A DNA stretch of 64,000 nucleotides from Psococerastis gibbosa (lineage: Eukaryota > Arthropoda > Insecta > Psocodea > Psocidae), in contig OZ020485.1 in NCBI GenBank assembly GCA_963971405.1, forward strand, positions 1,922,001 to 1,986,000. The letters run 5' to 3'. This document shows, piece after piece, positions 1-11,399 of this stretch; the stretch's first letter is position 1, and each line of letters starts with the position of its first letter. The notes below the pieces were generated by a model. That model worked only from the letters and a program-made list of their open reading frames with translations. It did not search any database and was not told the origin of the DNA. The position numbers were made by a program, and so were the translations under genes.

Positions 1-1583
1 AGATGGTTGATGGTGAGCGTAGAGTAATCGCTTACACGAGTAAGAAACTCAGTAAGACTCAATCAGCTCTCTCGATGTTCGAACTCGAGACAATGGCTGT
101 ACTTTTTAGTATCAATCAATTCCGTCATTATGTTTACGGTACTCACTTTGTGGTACACACAGATTGTCAAGCAATCAAGTGGATTTTCAATCTGCGTAAC
201 CCTTCCCCTCGAATTTCAAGGATTCAGGCTACCTTGTGCAATTATGATTTTGACATAGTCCATATTTCTGGGATTAAAAATTCTGTCAGTGACTGTCTCA
301 GTCGAGTAGAAATCTCTGCTGTTCAGTTACTTCCTGATAAACCTACCTGGGACTTCACCAATACTACGGACAATTGGTATAGTGATCTACGGGAAAAAGT
401 TATCCATGACACCTGTCACAAATACCCTCTGTTCAAGGTCGAAAAGTCTTTCTTAATGAAGCTAATACGGTCTCGGGAGGACAAAACCTATTCTTACAGA
501 ATTGTCGTTCCTAAGGATTTTAGAAATGAAATAATGAAGTATAATCATGACGTGGCGTCCGTAGGACACCCCGGAGTGACTCGAATGTTTTCTCGCCTTG
601 TCACAACTTATTACTGGCCGCTAATGATTAGAGATTGTAAGGCTTATGTCAAATCTTGTGTATTGTGCCAAAAATTTAAGGCCGATAATCGTAAGCCTGC
701 TGGTCTAATGGCTGTACATAAACCCCCTACCAAGGTTGGTCTCTCGTGGACTGCCGATTTAATAGGCCCTCTTGTCCAAAGTAATGGGTATAAACATATT
801 GCTATTTTCACGGAGTCAGTGTCTAAGTGGGTGGTTACTGTTCCACTCAGAACTGCCACTGCTCGTACATTGACCGATGCATTCGCCAATAACGTTGTTA
901 TGAAATATGGGGCATTATCACTAATCCTTGTGGATAATGGCGGACAATTTATCTCCAATCTATTTACAGAGTACTGTGAGTCACGAGGGATAGCAATACG
1001 ATTCAACGCGGTCTATTTTCCGTCCGCGAACGAAACGGAACGCTACGTGCGAACCAACAAATTAATGTTAGCCATCTTTGTTCACGAAGAACAGCGGCTG
1101 TGGTCTCGTTATTTACCCCTGGTTACGTTTGCCATGAACTCGTCCCGTAGTGAGACGACTGGAGTGTCTCCAGATCGTTTATTTCTTGGTAGACCGATGC
1201 GAGGTTTATTTGAACCTTTGTGCCCACTGAGAAACTCAGATATAATTGAAGAAGACCCCGTTACGGTGGATAATGAAATAAAGGCTGAAACGAAAGCTGT
1301 ACTGGAGCGTGTCACGAAGTATCGTGAAGTCGCGAAATTGAGACAGCAAAAGTATTATAATCGTGGTCGAAGAGTAGTTAATTTTCACCCTGGTGAGTGT
1401 GTGTTGAGGAAAAATATTAGAAGATCCGATGCGCAAGCCGGGGTTACGAAAAGTTTAATGGCGAGATATATAGGTCCCTTCACAATCCGTGCGAGAGCTG
1501 GAAATTCTTCCTATATCTTAGAAACGATGGACGGTGACGAAGCTGGAAGATGGCATGTTTCGTTCTTACGCCCATTCGTATAA
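1..1583 (+). mobile_element. Ty3/gypsy LTR retrotransposon, 3' part of pol (RNase H, integrase)
   Basis: The frame enters from outside the window and stays open to the stop at 1581-1583. Near its start it shows the end of the Ty3/gypsy RT/RNase H module (VIAYTSKKLS, FRHYVYG, HTDCQAIKW, NSVSDCLSRV). Integrase follows: a zinc-binding HHCC region (GHPGVTRMF to SCVLCQKF, about residues 187-225), a catalytic core with WTADLIGP and LVDNGGQF, and a C-terminal GPF module (ARYIGPFTI) with HVSFLRPF at the end. The order RNase H then integrase is that of Ty3/gypsy (Metaviridae) rather than Copia. A purine-rich tract at about 1616-1631 may be the polypurine tract before the 3' LTR, but I could not define an LTR. 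As far as it is visible the element looks whole, which suggests a fairly young insertion. Gag, protease and most of RT lie upstream of the window. Confidence 0.95.
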
Positions 1584-4500
1584 AAATATTTCTATACAGA
1601 TGCAAGATATCACTTTAAAAAAAAAAAGAGCGTTCCTAGTTCTCGATAGTAGAATCCTTCTTGATTATGGTCAATATACCCCCGATGTTCTTGACATCCG
1701 AGCCCGGATAGTTTCCGGCTAATTTTATTACTAAGTTTCAAGTAGGAAAAATTATTTCTTATATTTTCTATTATTTTAAATAAAGAAAAAACAAAAAAAA
1801 AAAAATTCAATTTTTTTTTTTTTTTTTTTTTTATTGGTCAATATCCCCCGGATATTTTCCCTCCTTGTAAAGGGTTGGTTGGTCAGACAGCTGCTTGCTG
1901 TCTATACTATGTTTCCAATGCTTTTACTTTCCGCGAAGTTTTTCGAAATGTCTGCGTTGCCTGTTCATCTTGGCCTTTCGTTACTCCCACAGATGATAAG
2001 TTGTTTCTGTGGTTGAGTTCTTCAACCATCGTCTATGGTTGAGTAGGATGGATCGAAGTTGTTCCTCTTATAATTCAAGTTGTTTTTTTTGGGTGTCCGA
2101 TTGGAATAGGTCGTTCATCTTGTTCTCTTCCCAATTAATTCTACGAGTTCGCCTTTCGACCGTGTAGGTCTGGAAATGCGAGTTTACTTTATGGTCAATA
2201 TTTTGTAGCAAGAATTTTGCTCCATTGAATTTTATCCGCTAGCGTTTTGGATAAAATCGGTTAATCTCATAATTTATTCACAATCTATCAACTCTTAGAG
2301 CCTACCTGTCACTGGTATCGAATTTATTTCTCGTCCAGCGTAGCATCTGGGTACCTGAAGACTTCGCAACTCAATGAAGAACATGGTCTTACTTCACTTC
2401 CTTAAGTCTGGTTAGTCTAGGCCTACTTATCGTGAAGGTATTCTCTATTTTTGCGTCGAAATATTGATAAAATCTCTAGGGAGATGTCCATGTTTGAATT
2501 CGATGTTTTTGTTTACAATAAGTTCCTTTGTCGGTATGAACTAGAAGGCTGCGCACTGTTTGTCTATGCCATTAATACAAAAATAACAAATAAATATTTA
2601 AACTGATTTTATTGAAATAACTCTTCTTTTTTTTCAACGTAAGTTTAATAACTAATTTATAAATCTAATTCTTATAAAATGGCACCAAATAAAGTAATTT
2701 TTGCATTCAAAGTGATTAGATTTTAAATCCCAGCAATTTCGCGGCAACGGGTATGCCAAGCGGTGCCTTAGAAAAAGGAAAACACTGATTTCCGGAAGAG
2801 GGAAATATGGTGGCGATTCCTGAAATTGGGCCCGTATAATTTTTGATTTTTTATTCTTGGTAATAAAGAAAACCAACCTAATTCTACAATGTTAATTTAT
2901 TAATTACTTTTATTTTCATCTGATACAGGGTAAGCATTAAATCCATTGTTTTAACCTACTTTTTCTCTGAGAAATTAGTGAATTTCTGGGACCATGCCTT
3001 GCTCTAAGTGCGATGCCATGTGGCCCAATTGAAATAAATTTAATTACTTTCAACGTTGAACTTTTAGTGGAATTTTTACTGATAAATGTTTTTTCCAACT
3101 GTGTTCAGTTGATTCCTGAAATTTGGCAGATTTCGTTTAATTAATTCTTCACTAAAACCCAATTTTGTTGCAAACCGCTCACATGGTCGCTATGCGTTAT
3201 GGGTTAACCTTAGTAGTGGGTTACGAAATTAAAGAGATTTAAAACCTGACTAAATTAATTATTTAACTACACAACGTAAATTAAATAAAATACATTAATT
3301 CTCCCAACAATCTTTAATTAAAATATAGAATGGCTCAGACAGTGTGTTATAGCTAACTCTGGTTTATTCTAGCAAGGGCCCAGAAATTGTGGAGTTCTAA
3401 TGGATTTCGGGTCTGCGAAAACGTAGGTTGAGATGCCTTGACCTGGTTCCTACGGAAAAACTTAATTTTTTGAACGTGGACTAGTTCTAACCAGCAATAA
3501 AAAAACAACTAGGAGTTCTGTCTGGTAAGCTTACTTTGCTATACTAGTATTAACTGTATGCGACAGGCTTAGATGTTTGAATAGACAATATTGAATTAAT
3601 TTTGAAAGCTCTTAGTAAATTCAGCCAGTACTTTATCTAACCTTGTGAAATATATTTTCGTTTTCGGAATAAAAAGTTGATAAGCTAACTGGGGTCGCAC
3701 GATTTGCCCTCATGGAGCAATCGTCAGAGGCGTAGGCAGTCAAATGCCTTCCCCCCCTTTCTCAATTTACGTTGAGCTCTTTTCTCGATATTTTTCTCAA
3801 CCACATGAGACTACTTTTAAACATTTAGTGTGCTCCGTTTAAGATTCGATTCCCTTTTTATTCAACTTTAAGCAAGTTTCTGAACTTACAAGTTAGTTCA
3901 AACTATTTTGAGGTTTTGGCCGGAAAGTGTTTTATTCAAGTCTAATGCATACAAGTTAATGCTATAGGTCTACTATTTATCATTTTTAACTAGAGAGAGA
4001 TGTTACCATTTGTACGTCACTACTTGACCAGCGAATTAAGATAGCTCAATGGATCTTAATAGCAGATTAGCCAACTTAGTCTACCTTTTTGGAGTCAACC
4101 AATCGAACTAGGTTTCTAAATTTTATTCTGGCTACTAGTTAGAAGCAGTTGCTTAGTAAATTTAATGGAAAGTATCTGCATTCTTCAATCACGTTTCCAA
4201 TTCGTCTCCAGTCGCTCGTATGTGGAAGCTGCTATGCTGCTAAGATTAGTGTTCGAAAATTCTGTGAATTAAAATTTTGTTTCCAGGTCCAAGTTCTTCG
4301 TTCTCCGACTTCTTCGTTCTCCAAGTTCTTCGTTCTCCTTCTTTTGATTTTCTCTCATCTTTCATTTTTTTTCCTCCTTCATCACCTCGGATCTCTCCAA
4401 GTAAATTATGCCTAACTTCAAAGGTGATGCTTCAAGTGTTTGCTTCTCTATCTCGGATGCTGGTTTTTCTCCTGCGGTTTGAAACCATTGATGCTATGAT

Positions 4501-5900
4501 GCCGGTTTAACCTCTCACGGCCGTGCGGGCCTAAAACGCTGGTGGCAAGGATGCAGGGATCTTAGATGCTGATGATGGAAGATACTAGTCTACTCATTCC
4601 TTTCTGCAACTCTTCTACCATTGGGTTTATTGTTAAGGTACCCCAGTATGAATGCGTGAGTGAAATGTTGCCCTTATAGGAGTATTTTTTTGAAATTCGG
4701 ACTCTAAACTTGAAATTTAATTTTGAATACTACATTAGTTTTAATTAAATAGTCTGAATTAGTAAATTTATATTTTTGATATCAGCTTACCTTTTGCTTC
4801 TTTTTTTGCTTTCTTTTCTGGAAACCTAGGAGTTGAGTGAGTCCTCCTTTTTAAGTTAATATTATTTTGAGCATAGCTGCTTAAGTTCAGCCAGGGATAG
4901 AGAAATTCTCCCTGTTCGGGTAATTGTTCTTCTTTCCAGCATTCTATTAATTTTGAGATGAACAAATTATTATAAGTCATGTATTTTCCTCTGATAATAC
5001 TTAATTCTAGTGAAATGTACTAACCAACTAATTGTAATTTTCCTTACAGTATTGTGATATCATGTATTGCTTATTTCTTATTGACCATAAGGTTATTATA
5101 TTGGGTTAAATTAGATTTTCTGTTGTTCTTGGCTTGGCACGTTCCCTGAATGTCTTGGAAGGTTTTGGTTGAGATTTTTATTCGGAGATCTATTCAAAAA
5201 AAACTAGCAGTCTAATAGAATTAAAACAGTTTAAAAAGGATCTACGCCCAACATCTCTTCTTGACTCGAGCTAGGTCGCGGTGATTATTGTTTTGTGGAT
5301 TTCTGAAAATAAGAATAAATGGTAAATAATTTTCTTCTTTTTTTTGGTTCGGTTTTGTGTAATATTAAAAGTTACGTTTTCCGGAATTCACATTACATGA
5401 AGCCGTACTGAATGCCGTACTAATGTTTCTGTCGAGACTGAATTAGGCATGACCATAATATTGAATATCTAGCCTTATGTATACTGTGACATGATTGTGA
5501 TGGCTATTCCAACAAGTACCAAATGCAATGAGTTAAAAATAATGGGCACGAGAGTAGTGTTGTAAGTGCGGAAATTCGAGTGAAGAATATAATGTGGGTG
5601 CCGGCCAAGTCCGGTTGAGAAGTTGCGAGATTTGCATTGCAGATGGCGCCGTAGTTTTCATTTTACATCTCTTTATAGTTCTCCACGGAATAAACAGCCG
5701 GAAACCTATCTATACCTTTTCCCATTTGCTCCAACATTCCACCGTCAGCAGTTTCTTTTCTTAGCTGAAAACTTTTCTGATGCAACTATACAGTACAATA
5801 GGTGGACTTTATGAGAGTTTAACTGTAACTGCGAAATTCCTGACTCATGTAGTTTTTTTTTTTTAAACCAATTTCCATGGTGCGGGGCCCCTACCTTAGG
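1584..5900. other. AT-rich stretch without recognisable genes
   Basis: No convincing coding sequence was seen on either strand. The first part probably holds the untranslated 3' region and the LTR of the gypsy element. A phrase ATGGTCAATAT or close to it recurs near 1666, 1834 and 2192. There are poly-A and poly-T tracts near 1791-1832. The rest is AT-rich with short spurious frames only. A run of 15 or more G lies at about 5926-5941. Confidence 0.6.
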
Positions 5901-6059
5901 ATATATTGTCTCGGGCATGGCCGGGAGGGGGGGGGGGGGGTGTTAAACTGACAACAATGTATGTGACGAATTTAGTCCTTATTTTCAGTAACTTAAAAAA
6001 AAAACTATATTATTATTGAAAATTGTGCCAAGCACGGGGCCCCCGTGGCTTGTGCACCA

Positions 6060-6138
6060 GGGCTTGTGAGTTGTGGTTCAGTGGTTAAGACGACGCCCCG
6101 GTTAGGCGTAGATCGTGGGTTCGAATCCGGCCAAGCCC
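6060..6138 (+). repeat. tRNA-like sequence (tRNA pseudogene or SINE head)
   Basis: Outer 7-base arms GGGCTTG (6060-6066) and CAAGCCC (6132-6138) pair perfectly. An anticodon-like arm ACGCC/GGCGT (6093-6097 with 6105-6109) encloses a 7-base loop, and a canonical B box GGTTCGAATCC lies at 6118-6128. An A-box-like TGGTTCAGTGGTTAAGAC precedes the loop. About five extra bases between the acceptor-like arm and the D arm, and C instead of T at the position before the anticodon, argue against a working tRNA. The downstream 6160-6345 resembles the interior of the Helentron-like family (AACGGCT-like and TAAAAAAATAAAAA blocks), so this is probably a tRNA-derived head fused to a repeat body. Confidence 0.55.
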
Positions 6139-6159
6139 AGTTTTTTCCATATCTTCTAA

Positions 6160-6345
6160 TTTCGGTTACCCCAAAAACCCCCAAGAAACGGCTAAATTTT
6201 TTTTCTCTCAAAAACCGCTCCGACGATTACTTTTAAAATCACTTATCATTTAGTAGCCTACTTTCTCCATTGATACTTTGAGTCAGGGCGTAAAAAAATA
6301 AAAAATACCCAATTTCCATGATAAATTAGTAAAAAATTATTATTA
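6160..6345 (+). repeat. degenerate interior of the Helentron-like family
   Basis: This block follows the order of motifs in the middle of the full copies at 32165 and 46137: a GGGG-poor variant of the TTTTGGGG region, CTCAAAAAC-GCTCC-ACGATT, then GTAAAAAAATAAAAA and a TGATAAATTAGTAAAAAAT block. No family terminus is present, so it is a fragment joined to the tRNA-like sequence just upstream. Confidence 0.5.
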
Positions 6346-6534
6346 TCATTATTCCATCAGTGCTTTTCAGCATCACGGGTGTTTTAATTGACAAATAAAG
6401 TAACTAAACAAACCCGTAGGAAGGCTCTGATTTTGACGAAAAAAATCTTTTTAGGGAGATTTATCTACCTATTGAGACAGCGACGTATGTTCAATTTCTC
6501 CTTTTAATTAATTAATTAATTAATTAATAACGAC

Positions 6535-6564
6535 TTGTTCTATTAATAAGCCAACCTAGCGGAG
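6535..6564 (+). repeat. left arm of a perfect 30-bp inverted repeat flanking a LINE
   Basis: The 30 bases beginning TTGTTCTATTAATAAGCC are the exact reverse complement of 9443-9472. A further ACTTAAG lies close inside each arm. No clear target duplication was seen outside the arms; the left flank is a (TAAT)n microsatellite at about 6506-6530. Confidence 0.85.
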
Positions 6565-6618
6565 TTATAAAGCCCTCTCTTACACTTAAGTAGGAAGGCC
6601 CGGGACCGCCTGCTTTAC

Positions 6619-9315
6619 ATGCCCTCCGAAGCATGGCCAGAAAATGTAGGAAGTGTAGGACTCAACCATCCTATCAACAGCAGACTGTGTGTCCTGAGAT
6701 TGAAAGGGAGGTTTAAAAACGTGTCTATAATAAACTGCCATGCGCCTACCGAAGAAAGCTCTGAGGAAGCTAAAGTCGAGTTTTATGAGGAGCTTGAAAG
6801 GCTATACGAGAACCTCCCCAGATATGACATAAAAATCATTGCGGGAGATCTTAATGCCAAGATAGGGAAGGAATCATTTTGGCAGCCAAATGTGGGTAAA
6901 CACAGTCTACATGACGTAACCAATGACAATGGAACCAGGGCAGCTAAGTTAGCATGCTCACGAGGGCTCTACATAAAAAGTACAATGTATGCTCACAAGA
7001 ATATTCATAAGCAGACATGGAGATCCCCAGATGGCGCAACCTACAACCAAATTGATCACATCTTTATAGACAAGAGGCACCACAGCAACATAACAGATGT
7101 GAGAAGCTATAGAGGTGCAGACGGGGACAGTGACCATTTCTTAGTTGGCTTTAATATAAAGTACCGCATAGCTGTGAGAAACCAACAGCAGGTCCCCACA
7201 CGACCTGGCTGGAATCTGGAGAAGTTGAAAACAGAAGAAGGCAAGAGAGATTTTCAGATTGAACTGAACAACCGTTTTAGCATACTTTCTCAACGAGATC
7301 CGGAAGACAGCTTAGAGTCCGACTGGCAAGAGGTAAAAGAGGCTGTAAAACAAACAGCAGACAAAGTACTAGGAAAAAGGCGGAAAAGAAAGAAAGCCTG
7401 GTTTAACCAAGTCTGTGAAAACGCTGTCACTCAGAGAAAGAGGGCATACCTAGTTTTCCTAGCGGACAGCGTAAAGCGAGAAGAGTATCATGAAACTAGG
7501 AGAGTCACTGCATCTATCCTGAGAAGGGAGAAAAGAAGGTACCTCAACAATAAGGTCGATGAAATTGAAAGAAATAGGATCGCGAACAATGGCAGGGAAA
7601 TGTATAGAACCATACGGGTGATGCGGGGCCAATATCAATCAATCCCCACTATCCGAAACCAATCAGGAGATCTGCTAAGCAACCCTACCGAGGCTCTCAC
7701 CCAATGGCGAACATATTTTAACGAGCTACTGAATGGGGACGTGGGTACGGACAATCATGAGTCCGCCAGGTACCAGACTGCAGAACCTTTTACACCCGAA
7801 CCATCTATAAATGAAGTAAGAGACGCCATGATTAGACTGAAAAACAACAAAGCGTCTGGAGTCGATAACATCCCGGCAGAATTATTGAAGAACGGTGGAG
7901 AAACCCTAACCACGAGAATGCATTGCTTACTCCTAAAAATTTGGCACAAGGAAAAGATCCCAGACGAATGGAAAGAGTCCATAATCACTCCTGTCTTTAA
8001 AAAGGGGGACAAGTCCCAATGTTGTAACTATAGAGGGATATCACTCCTGGCGACAGGATACAAAGTACTATCCAACGTGCTGTTGTATCGCCTCACACCG
8101 TATGCTGAAGAAATCTTAGGAGATTATCAAACCGGTTTTCGACGAAACCGATCAACTACGGACCAACTTTTCACTATCAGACAGATTCTCGAAGAATCCT
8201 GGGAATACGGTGGTGAGGTACACAACCTATTCGTCGATTTTTGCAAGGCCTACGACTCCATACAACGTCAGAAGATGTGGGAAATCCTAGAGGAATTTGG
8301 CATCCCAAAAAAACTACGCACAATGGCGAAAATCTGTGTCGACGGATCACGAGCTAGGATCAAGGTGGATGGCAAGCTCTCAGACCCCTTCGAAGTACTC
8401 ACGGGAGTAAAACAAGGAGATGGCCTATCACCATTATTATTCAACCCGGTCCTAGAAAAGGCGGTAAGACGCGCTATACAAACACCGGGCTGGATCGACA
8501 TGGGAGTAAAGATTAAATTTCTCGGGTATGCTGACGACCTGAACGTCATGGCAGAGGCAAAAGAAGAAGCCGAGACCACAGTGAAAGCCCTTGAAGAAGA
8601 AGCTCTGAAGCTAGGTCTAAAAATAAACGTTGAAAAAACCAAGTACCTATTAGTGGGAAGAGACCAAGATACCTGCACAGGTCGCTTTGAAAGAGTGCAA
8701 GATTTCAAATACCTTGGGTCCATCATCACGTCCGACAACAAGATCAGTCAAGACGTTCTTAACAGAATTAAATCAGCCAATGTAGCTTTCTTCCAAACAA
8801 GAGCACTATTCTCGACTCGGATTCTATCATGGACAACAAAGATCAGGCTTTACAAGACGCTAATCCTACCTGTCCTTATATATGGTGGTGAAGCATGGGC
8901 CCAGACAAAGAAAGAATCAAGAGCGTTGGCTGTTTTCGAGAACAAGATGTTACGGAGAATATTCGGAAGAGTTTTTGAAAAGAACAGTTGGAGAATCCGA
9001 ACGAACGAAGAAATCCACCAACTCTTCGGCTCGCCAGACGTCACACAAATACTACGAAGCAGAAGGCTCCAGTGGATGGGACACGTCGTCCGTATGCCAG
9101 CGGATAGAACAGCACAAGCAGTATGGATGGCAATTCCCAACAGAAGAAGACCTTTGGGGCGTCCGAGACGACGCTATGGCGACCAGCTAAACGAAGATAT
9201 ACAGGAAGTTGGCCTTCGGGCCGATAATTGGTGTGATCTGGCGAAGGACAGGATCCGGTGGCGTGGTGTTGTGAATGCGGCCAAAAGTCCCCCAGGGCTG
9301 ACAGCGCCAACTTAA
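6619..9315 (+). CDS. non-LTR retrotransposon ORF2: endonuclease and reverse transcriptase
   Basis: The 898-codon frame encodes a LINE polyprotein that makes a target-primed DNA copy of its own RNA. The N-terminal third is an apurinic-type endonuclease (NCHAPTEE near residue 40, AGDLNAKIG near 75, DGDSDHFLVGF near 170). The RT domain spans about residues 360-720, with SGVDNIPAELL, the FVDFCKAYDS aspartate motif, TGVKQGDGLSPLLF and the catalytic YADD at about 637-640. The C terminus has RRLQWMGHVVRM followed by a basic RRRPLGRPRRR tract, common in RTE/Jockey-type elements; I do not assign the clade firmly. Upstream of about 6630 there is no match to the first 70 or so residues of the endonuclease, so the copy is 5'-truncated and the ATG at 6619 is probably not native. 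The long intact frame suggests recent insertion. Confidence 0.95.
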   Translation: MPSEAWPENVGSVGLNHPINSRLCVLRLKGRFKNVSIINCHAPTEESSEEAKVEFYEELERLYENLPRYDIKIIAGDLNAKIGKESFWQPNVGKHSLHDVTNDNGTRAAKLACSRGLYIKSTMYAHKNIHKQTWRSPDGATYNQIDHIFIDKRHHSNITDVRSYRGADGDSDHFLVGFNIKYRIAVRNQQQVPTRPGWNLEKLKTEEGKRDFQIELNNRFSILSQRDPEDSLESDWQEVKEAVKQTADKVLGKRRKRKKAWFNQVCENAVTQRKRAYLVFLADSVKREEYHETRRVTASILRREKRRYLNNKVDEIERNRIANNGREMYRTIRVMRGQYQSIPTIRNQSGDLLSNPTEALTQWRTYFNELLNGDVGTDNHESARYQTAEPFTPEPSINEVRDAMIRLKNNKASGVDNIPAELLKNGGETLTTRMHCLLLKIWHKEKIPDEWKESIITPVFKKGDKSQCCNYRGISLLATGYKVLSNVLLYRLTPYAEEILGDYQTGFRRNRSTTDQLFTIRQILEESWEYGGEVHNLFVDFCKAYDSIQRQKMWEILEEFGIPKKLRTMAKICVDGSRARIKVDGKLSDPFEVLTGVKQGDGLSPLLFNPVLEKAVRRAIQTPGWIDMGVKIKFLGYADDLNVMAEAKEEAETTVKALEEEALKLGLKINVEKTKYLLVGRDQDTCTGRFERVQDFKYLGSIITSDNKISQDVLNRIKSANVAFFQTRALFSTRILSWTTKIRLYKTLILPVLIYGGEAWAQTKKESRALAVFENKMLRRIFGRVFEKNSWRIRTNEEIHQLFGSPDVTQILRSRRLQWMGHVVRMPADRTAQAVWMAIPNRRRPLGRPRRRYGDQLNEDIQEVGLRADNWCDLAKDRIRWRGVVNAAKSPPGLTAPT

Positions 9316-9400
9316 GTCAAGTAAGTCAAGTAGGACTCAAACCAACAACCTTTCGGGTGAAACTCAGAGTCCATACCACTACTCTACATGTCCTGACATG
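9316..9400 (-). repeat. tRNA-derived SINE-like sequence at the LINE 3' end
   Basis: On the minus strand there is an A-box-like TAGAGTAGTGGTA and a B-box-like GGTTTGAGTCC with the usual spacing. They are followed by a short tail repeat of TACTTGACT units (9316-9334) that abuts the stop codon of the plus-strand LINE. AGAG and CTCT can form a D-arm. The tail could belong to the LINE (read as AAGTCAAGT units), to the SINE, or to both. Confidence 0.5.
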
Positions 9401-9442
9401 TCTTCTAAACTTATCTTTTCAAGATCCTCTAAGACTTAAGCC

Positions 9443-9472
9443 CTCCGCTAGGTTGGCTTATTAATAGAACAA
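9443..9472 (-). repeat. right arm of the 30-bp inverted repeat flanking the LINE
   Basis: Exact reverse complement of 6535-6564; it ends TTAATAGAACAA. The enclosed segment is 2.9 kb and contains the LINE frame and the SINE-like sequence. Confidence 0.85.
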
Positions 9473-10143
9473 AGAAAGTCCTTAGTCCTTAGTCGGCGCT
9501 AGTGCGAAATGTTTTCTGCAATATGATATCACCTCCGTGGGTCAGCGCTTGCAGGATATCTCCCTGCTAAACCTGATTGGTTAGAGCCGAAACAGATTTT
9601 GGAAGATATTACGATTATCCGAGCCTCAATGCTTTGCTTACCATACCATTACTATTGTGTAGCCTGCCCAGTCTATACTATGTAGTAGTCCCATCGACCA
9701 ATCCTTTGGTTTAGGATAGGGGAAATCTATAGGTGGCATTACCTATATGTACCATGGCACAATTTAGGAAACTACTACTGATTTACGGGTTAACATGCAA
9801 TATGTGTAAGGATTATTACCGTATTGATTAAGTGCACAAAATGATGTGGGTACGTGCAATCGAGTGGATTTTTAGCAGGCGATGCATGATATGGAGCAAA
9901 TATATAATGTATTATAATTTATAATTTTGTCGTATTATTGTAATTCAATACTAATATGGATTAACCCGTGATGTACTACAGAGCGCAGATGGCGAATGAT
10001 ACATGGTGCTTGAGATAGAGCGAGTCTCCAAGAATAGCGAACAAAAACTACATGTCTTATCGGTCCCGGAAAAATTAATTCAATGGCATGAAAAGACAAA
10101 GGCTTTACTCCATCAACTTTACCAACTCATCACATACATCATT
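9473..10143. other. no gene seen
   Basis: AT-rich sequence with no coding signal, no clear repeat terminus and no RNA gene that I can support. Confidence 0.5.
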
Positions 10144-11010
10144 ATTGCTTTCCAATTCATACGTAGTATAAGGAAAGCTTTGTGATGGTCGAAATTTTTG
10201 ATTCCGAGATTTCAACGGATTTACCAGGTCCCAGGGACCAAAAAAGTGGTTTTTACGAAATGTCTGTCTGTCTGTTCATAGATTTCCGGACAAACTGCTC
10301 GGTCGATTTTAATGAAATTTGGCATGTGGTTAACAAAAATCATACCTCAGAACAGTTTTATTTTTATTTTGGGGTAACTCAATTTGGAAGGGGGGTGTTT
10401 ATTCTCAAAAAACTCCAAAAAAACGTCTAAAAAAATTATTTCTCAAAAACGGCTCCATCGATTTCTTTTAAATTCACATATATTTCAGTGGATTTACATG
10501 TTTTGATTCTACGAAATGTCTGCCTGCCCGTCTGTCGGTCTGTCTGTGTGGTTGTCGATTTGTGGGCAAACTGCTCAGTGGATTTTGCTGCAATTTGGCG
10601 TGTAGGTTCACAAAATAAATTATATCTCGGGATCATTTTTTTCAATTTTGGGGGGTTTTACAAAATTTGAAGAACCAGTAGAATCGGGGCTGATAGAATC
10701 GAATTGAAAGTGAACTTCCAAACGTTTCGTCAACATCTGCGGTCGACATCTTCAGTGGCGCTGCGTAGACTTCGAAGGTTGTACCTCGGTGAAGTTCGCT
10801 TTCAATTCGACCACGGCCCATCAGCCCGGAATCTACTGGTTCTTCATTTGACTCCGGCCGTGAATGCTTATGCAGTTACATTTTACAACATTCATGGAAA
10901 ATGACTAAAAATTAATGTTTCTGTGGAACCTTTCTATTGCTACTTTCTAACTTCTGGCCTGCTTTAGGTGTTAAATATAGTTACAAAACGAAATAGGTTG
11001 CTTTCCAAAT
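10144..11010 (+). mobile_element. Helentron-like non-autonomous element, rearranged copy
   Basis: It begins ATTGCTTTCC with the family's 5' hairpin (GCTTTCC pairing with GGAAAGC across TTATACGTAGTATAA). It continues through the block CGATTCCGAGATTTCAACGG, a short TGTCTGTC microsatellite and the GGCAAACTGCTCGG region. At about 10490 it is joined to part of a second copy that repeats the microsatellite region. A 178-bp fold-back (10669-10846) separates this from the distal interior (TTAATGTTTCTGTGGAACC onward, about 10890-11010). The usual 3' terminus is missing. Confidence 0.75.
10669..10846. repeat. small fold-back shared with the Penelope-like locus
   Basis: The two ends are inverted copies: GAAGAACCAGTAGAATC at the left and its imperfect reverse complement at the right, with AATTGAAAG and GAACTTC also inverted inside. 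The right arm (GCCCATCAGCCCGGA-TCTACTGG) recurs at 17580-17612 beside the GIY-YIG frame, so it may derive from the terminal region of a Penelope-like element. Confidence 0.6.
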
Positions 11011-11399
11011 CAAAGTATTGGTCTTGAATTAACAATTATTACTAATTATATGTTACCATTACTGCATGACAAGGGGTTGCCGATGGATGGGTTTAAAAAA
11101 AGTAAAAAAACATTTCTTCGGCAAATATTTTTGGTGAAGTGCCCCCATCTTCTATTAATTTTGCAAAATTCGAGTATTAACTAAGACCCATGGAAGTAAA
11201 TAATATTGTATTATGGGTTGCCTACATTCTTCATGGCTAAAGGTTTGAACTGCCCCATCTGTTATTTATTCGAGTCATACATCGAATGAAAGGTTATTCT
11301 TTCTCCATCAACATTCATGGGTTGCTTTTGCAGAAGTGTGGCTGAACCGTGGTGGTTGTCTGACCTTAAAGATGATGATGAGGCAAACGGGGACAAACA

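Noticed and set aside
644-1436. Minus-strand open frames over the gypsy pol gene
   Set aside because: They are antisense shadows of the plus-strand RNase H/integrase frame and show no domain.
6005-6211. Minus-strand frame of 68 codons over the tRNA-like sequence
   Set aside because: It follows the tRNA-like sequence and its B box; translations of this repeat look protein-like only by chance.
8268-9310. Antisense frames of 89-157 codons over the LINE at 6619-9315
   Set aside because: They are shadows of the RT frame on the other strand with no motifs.
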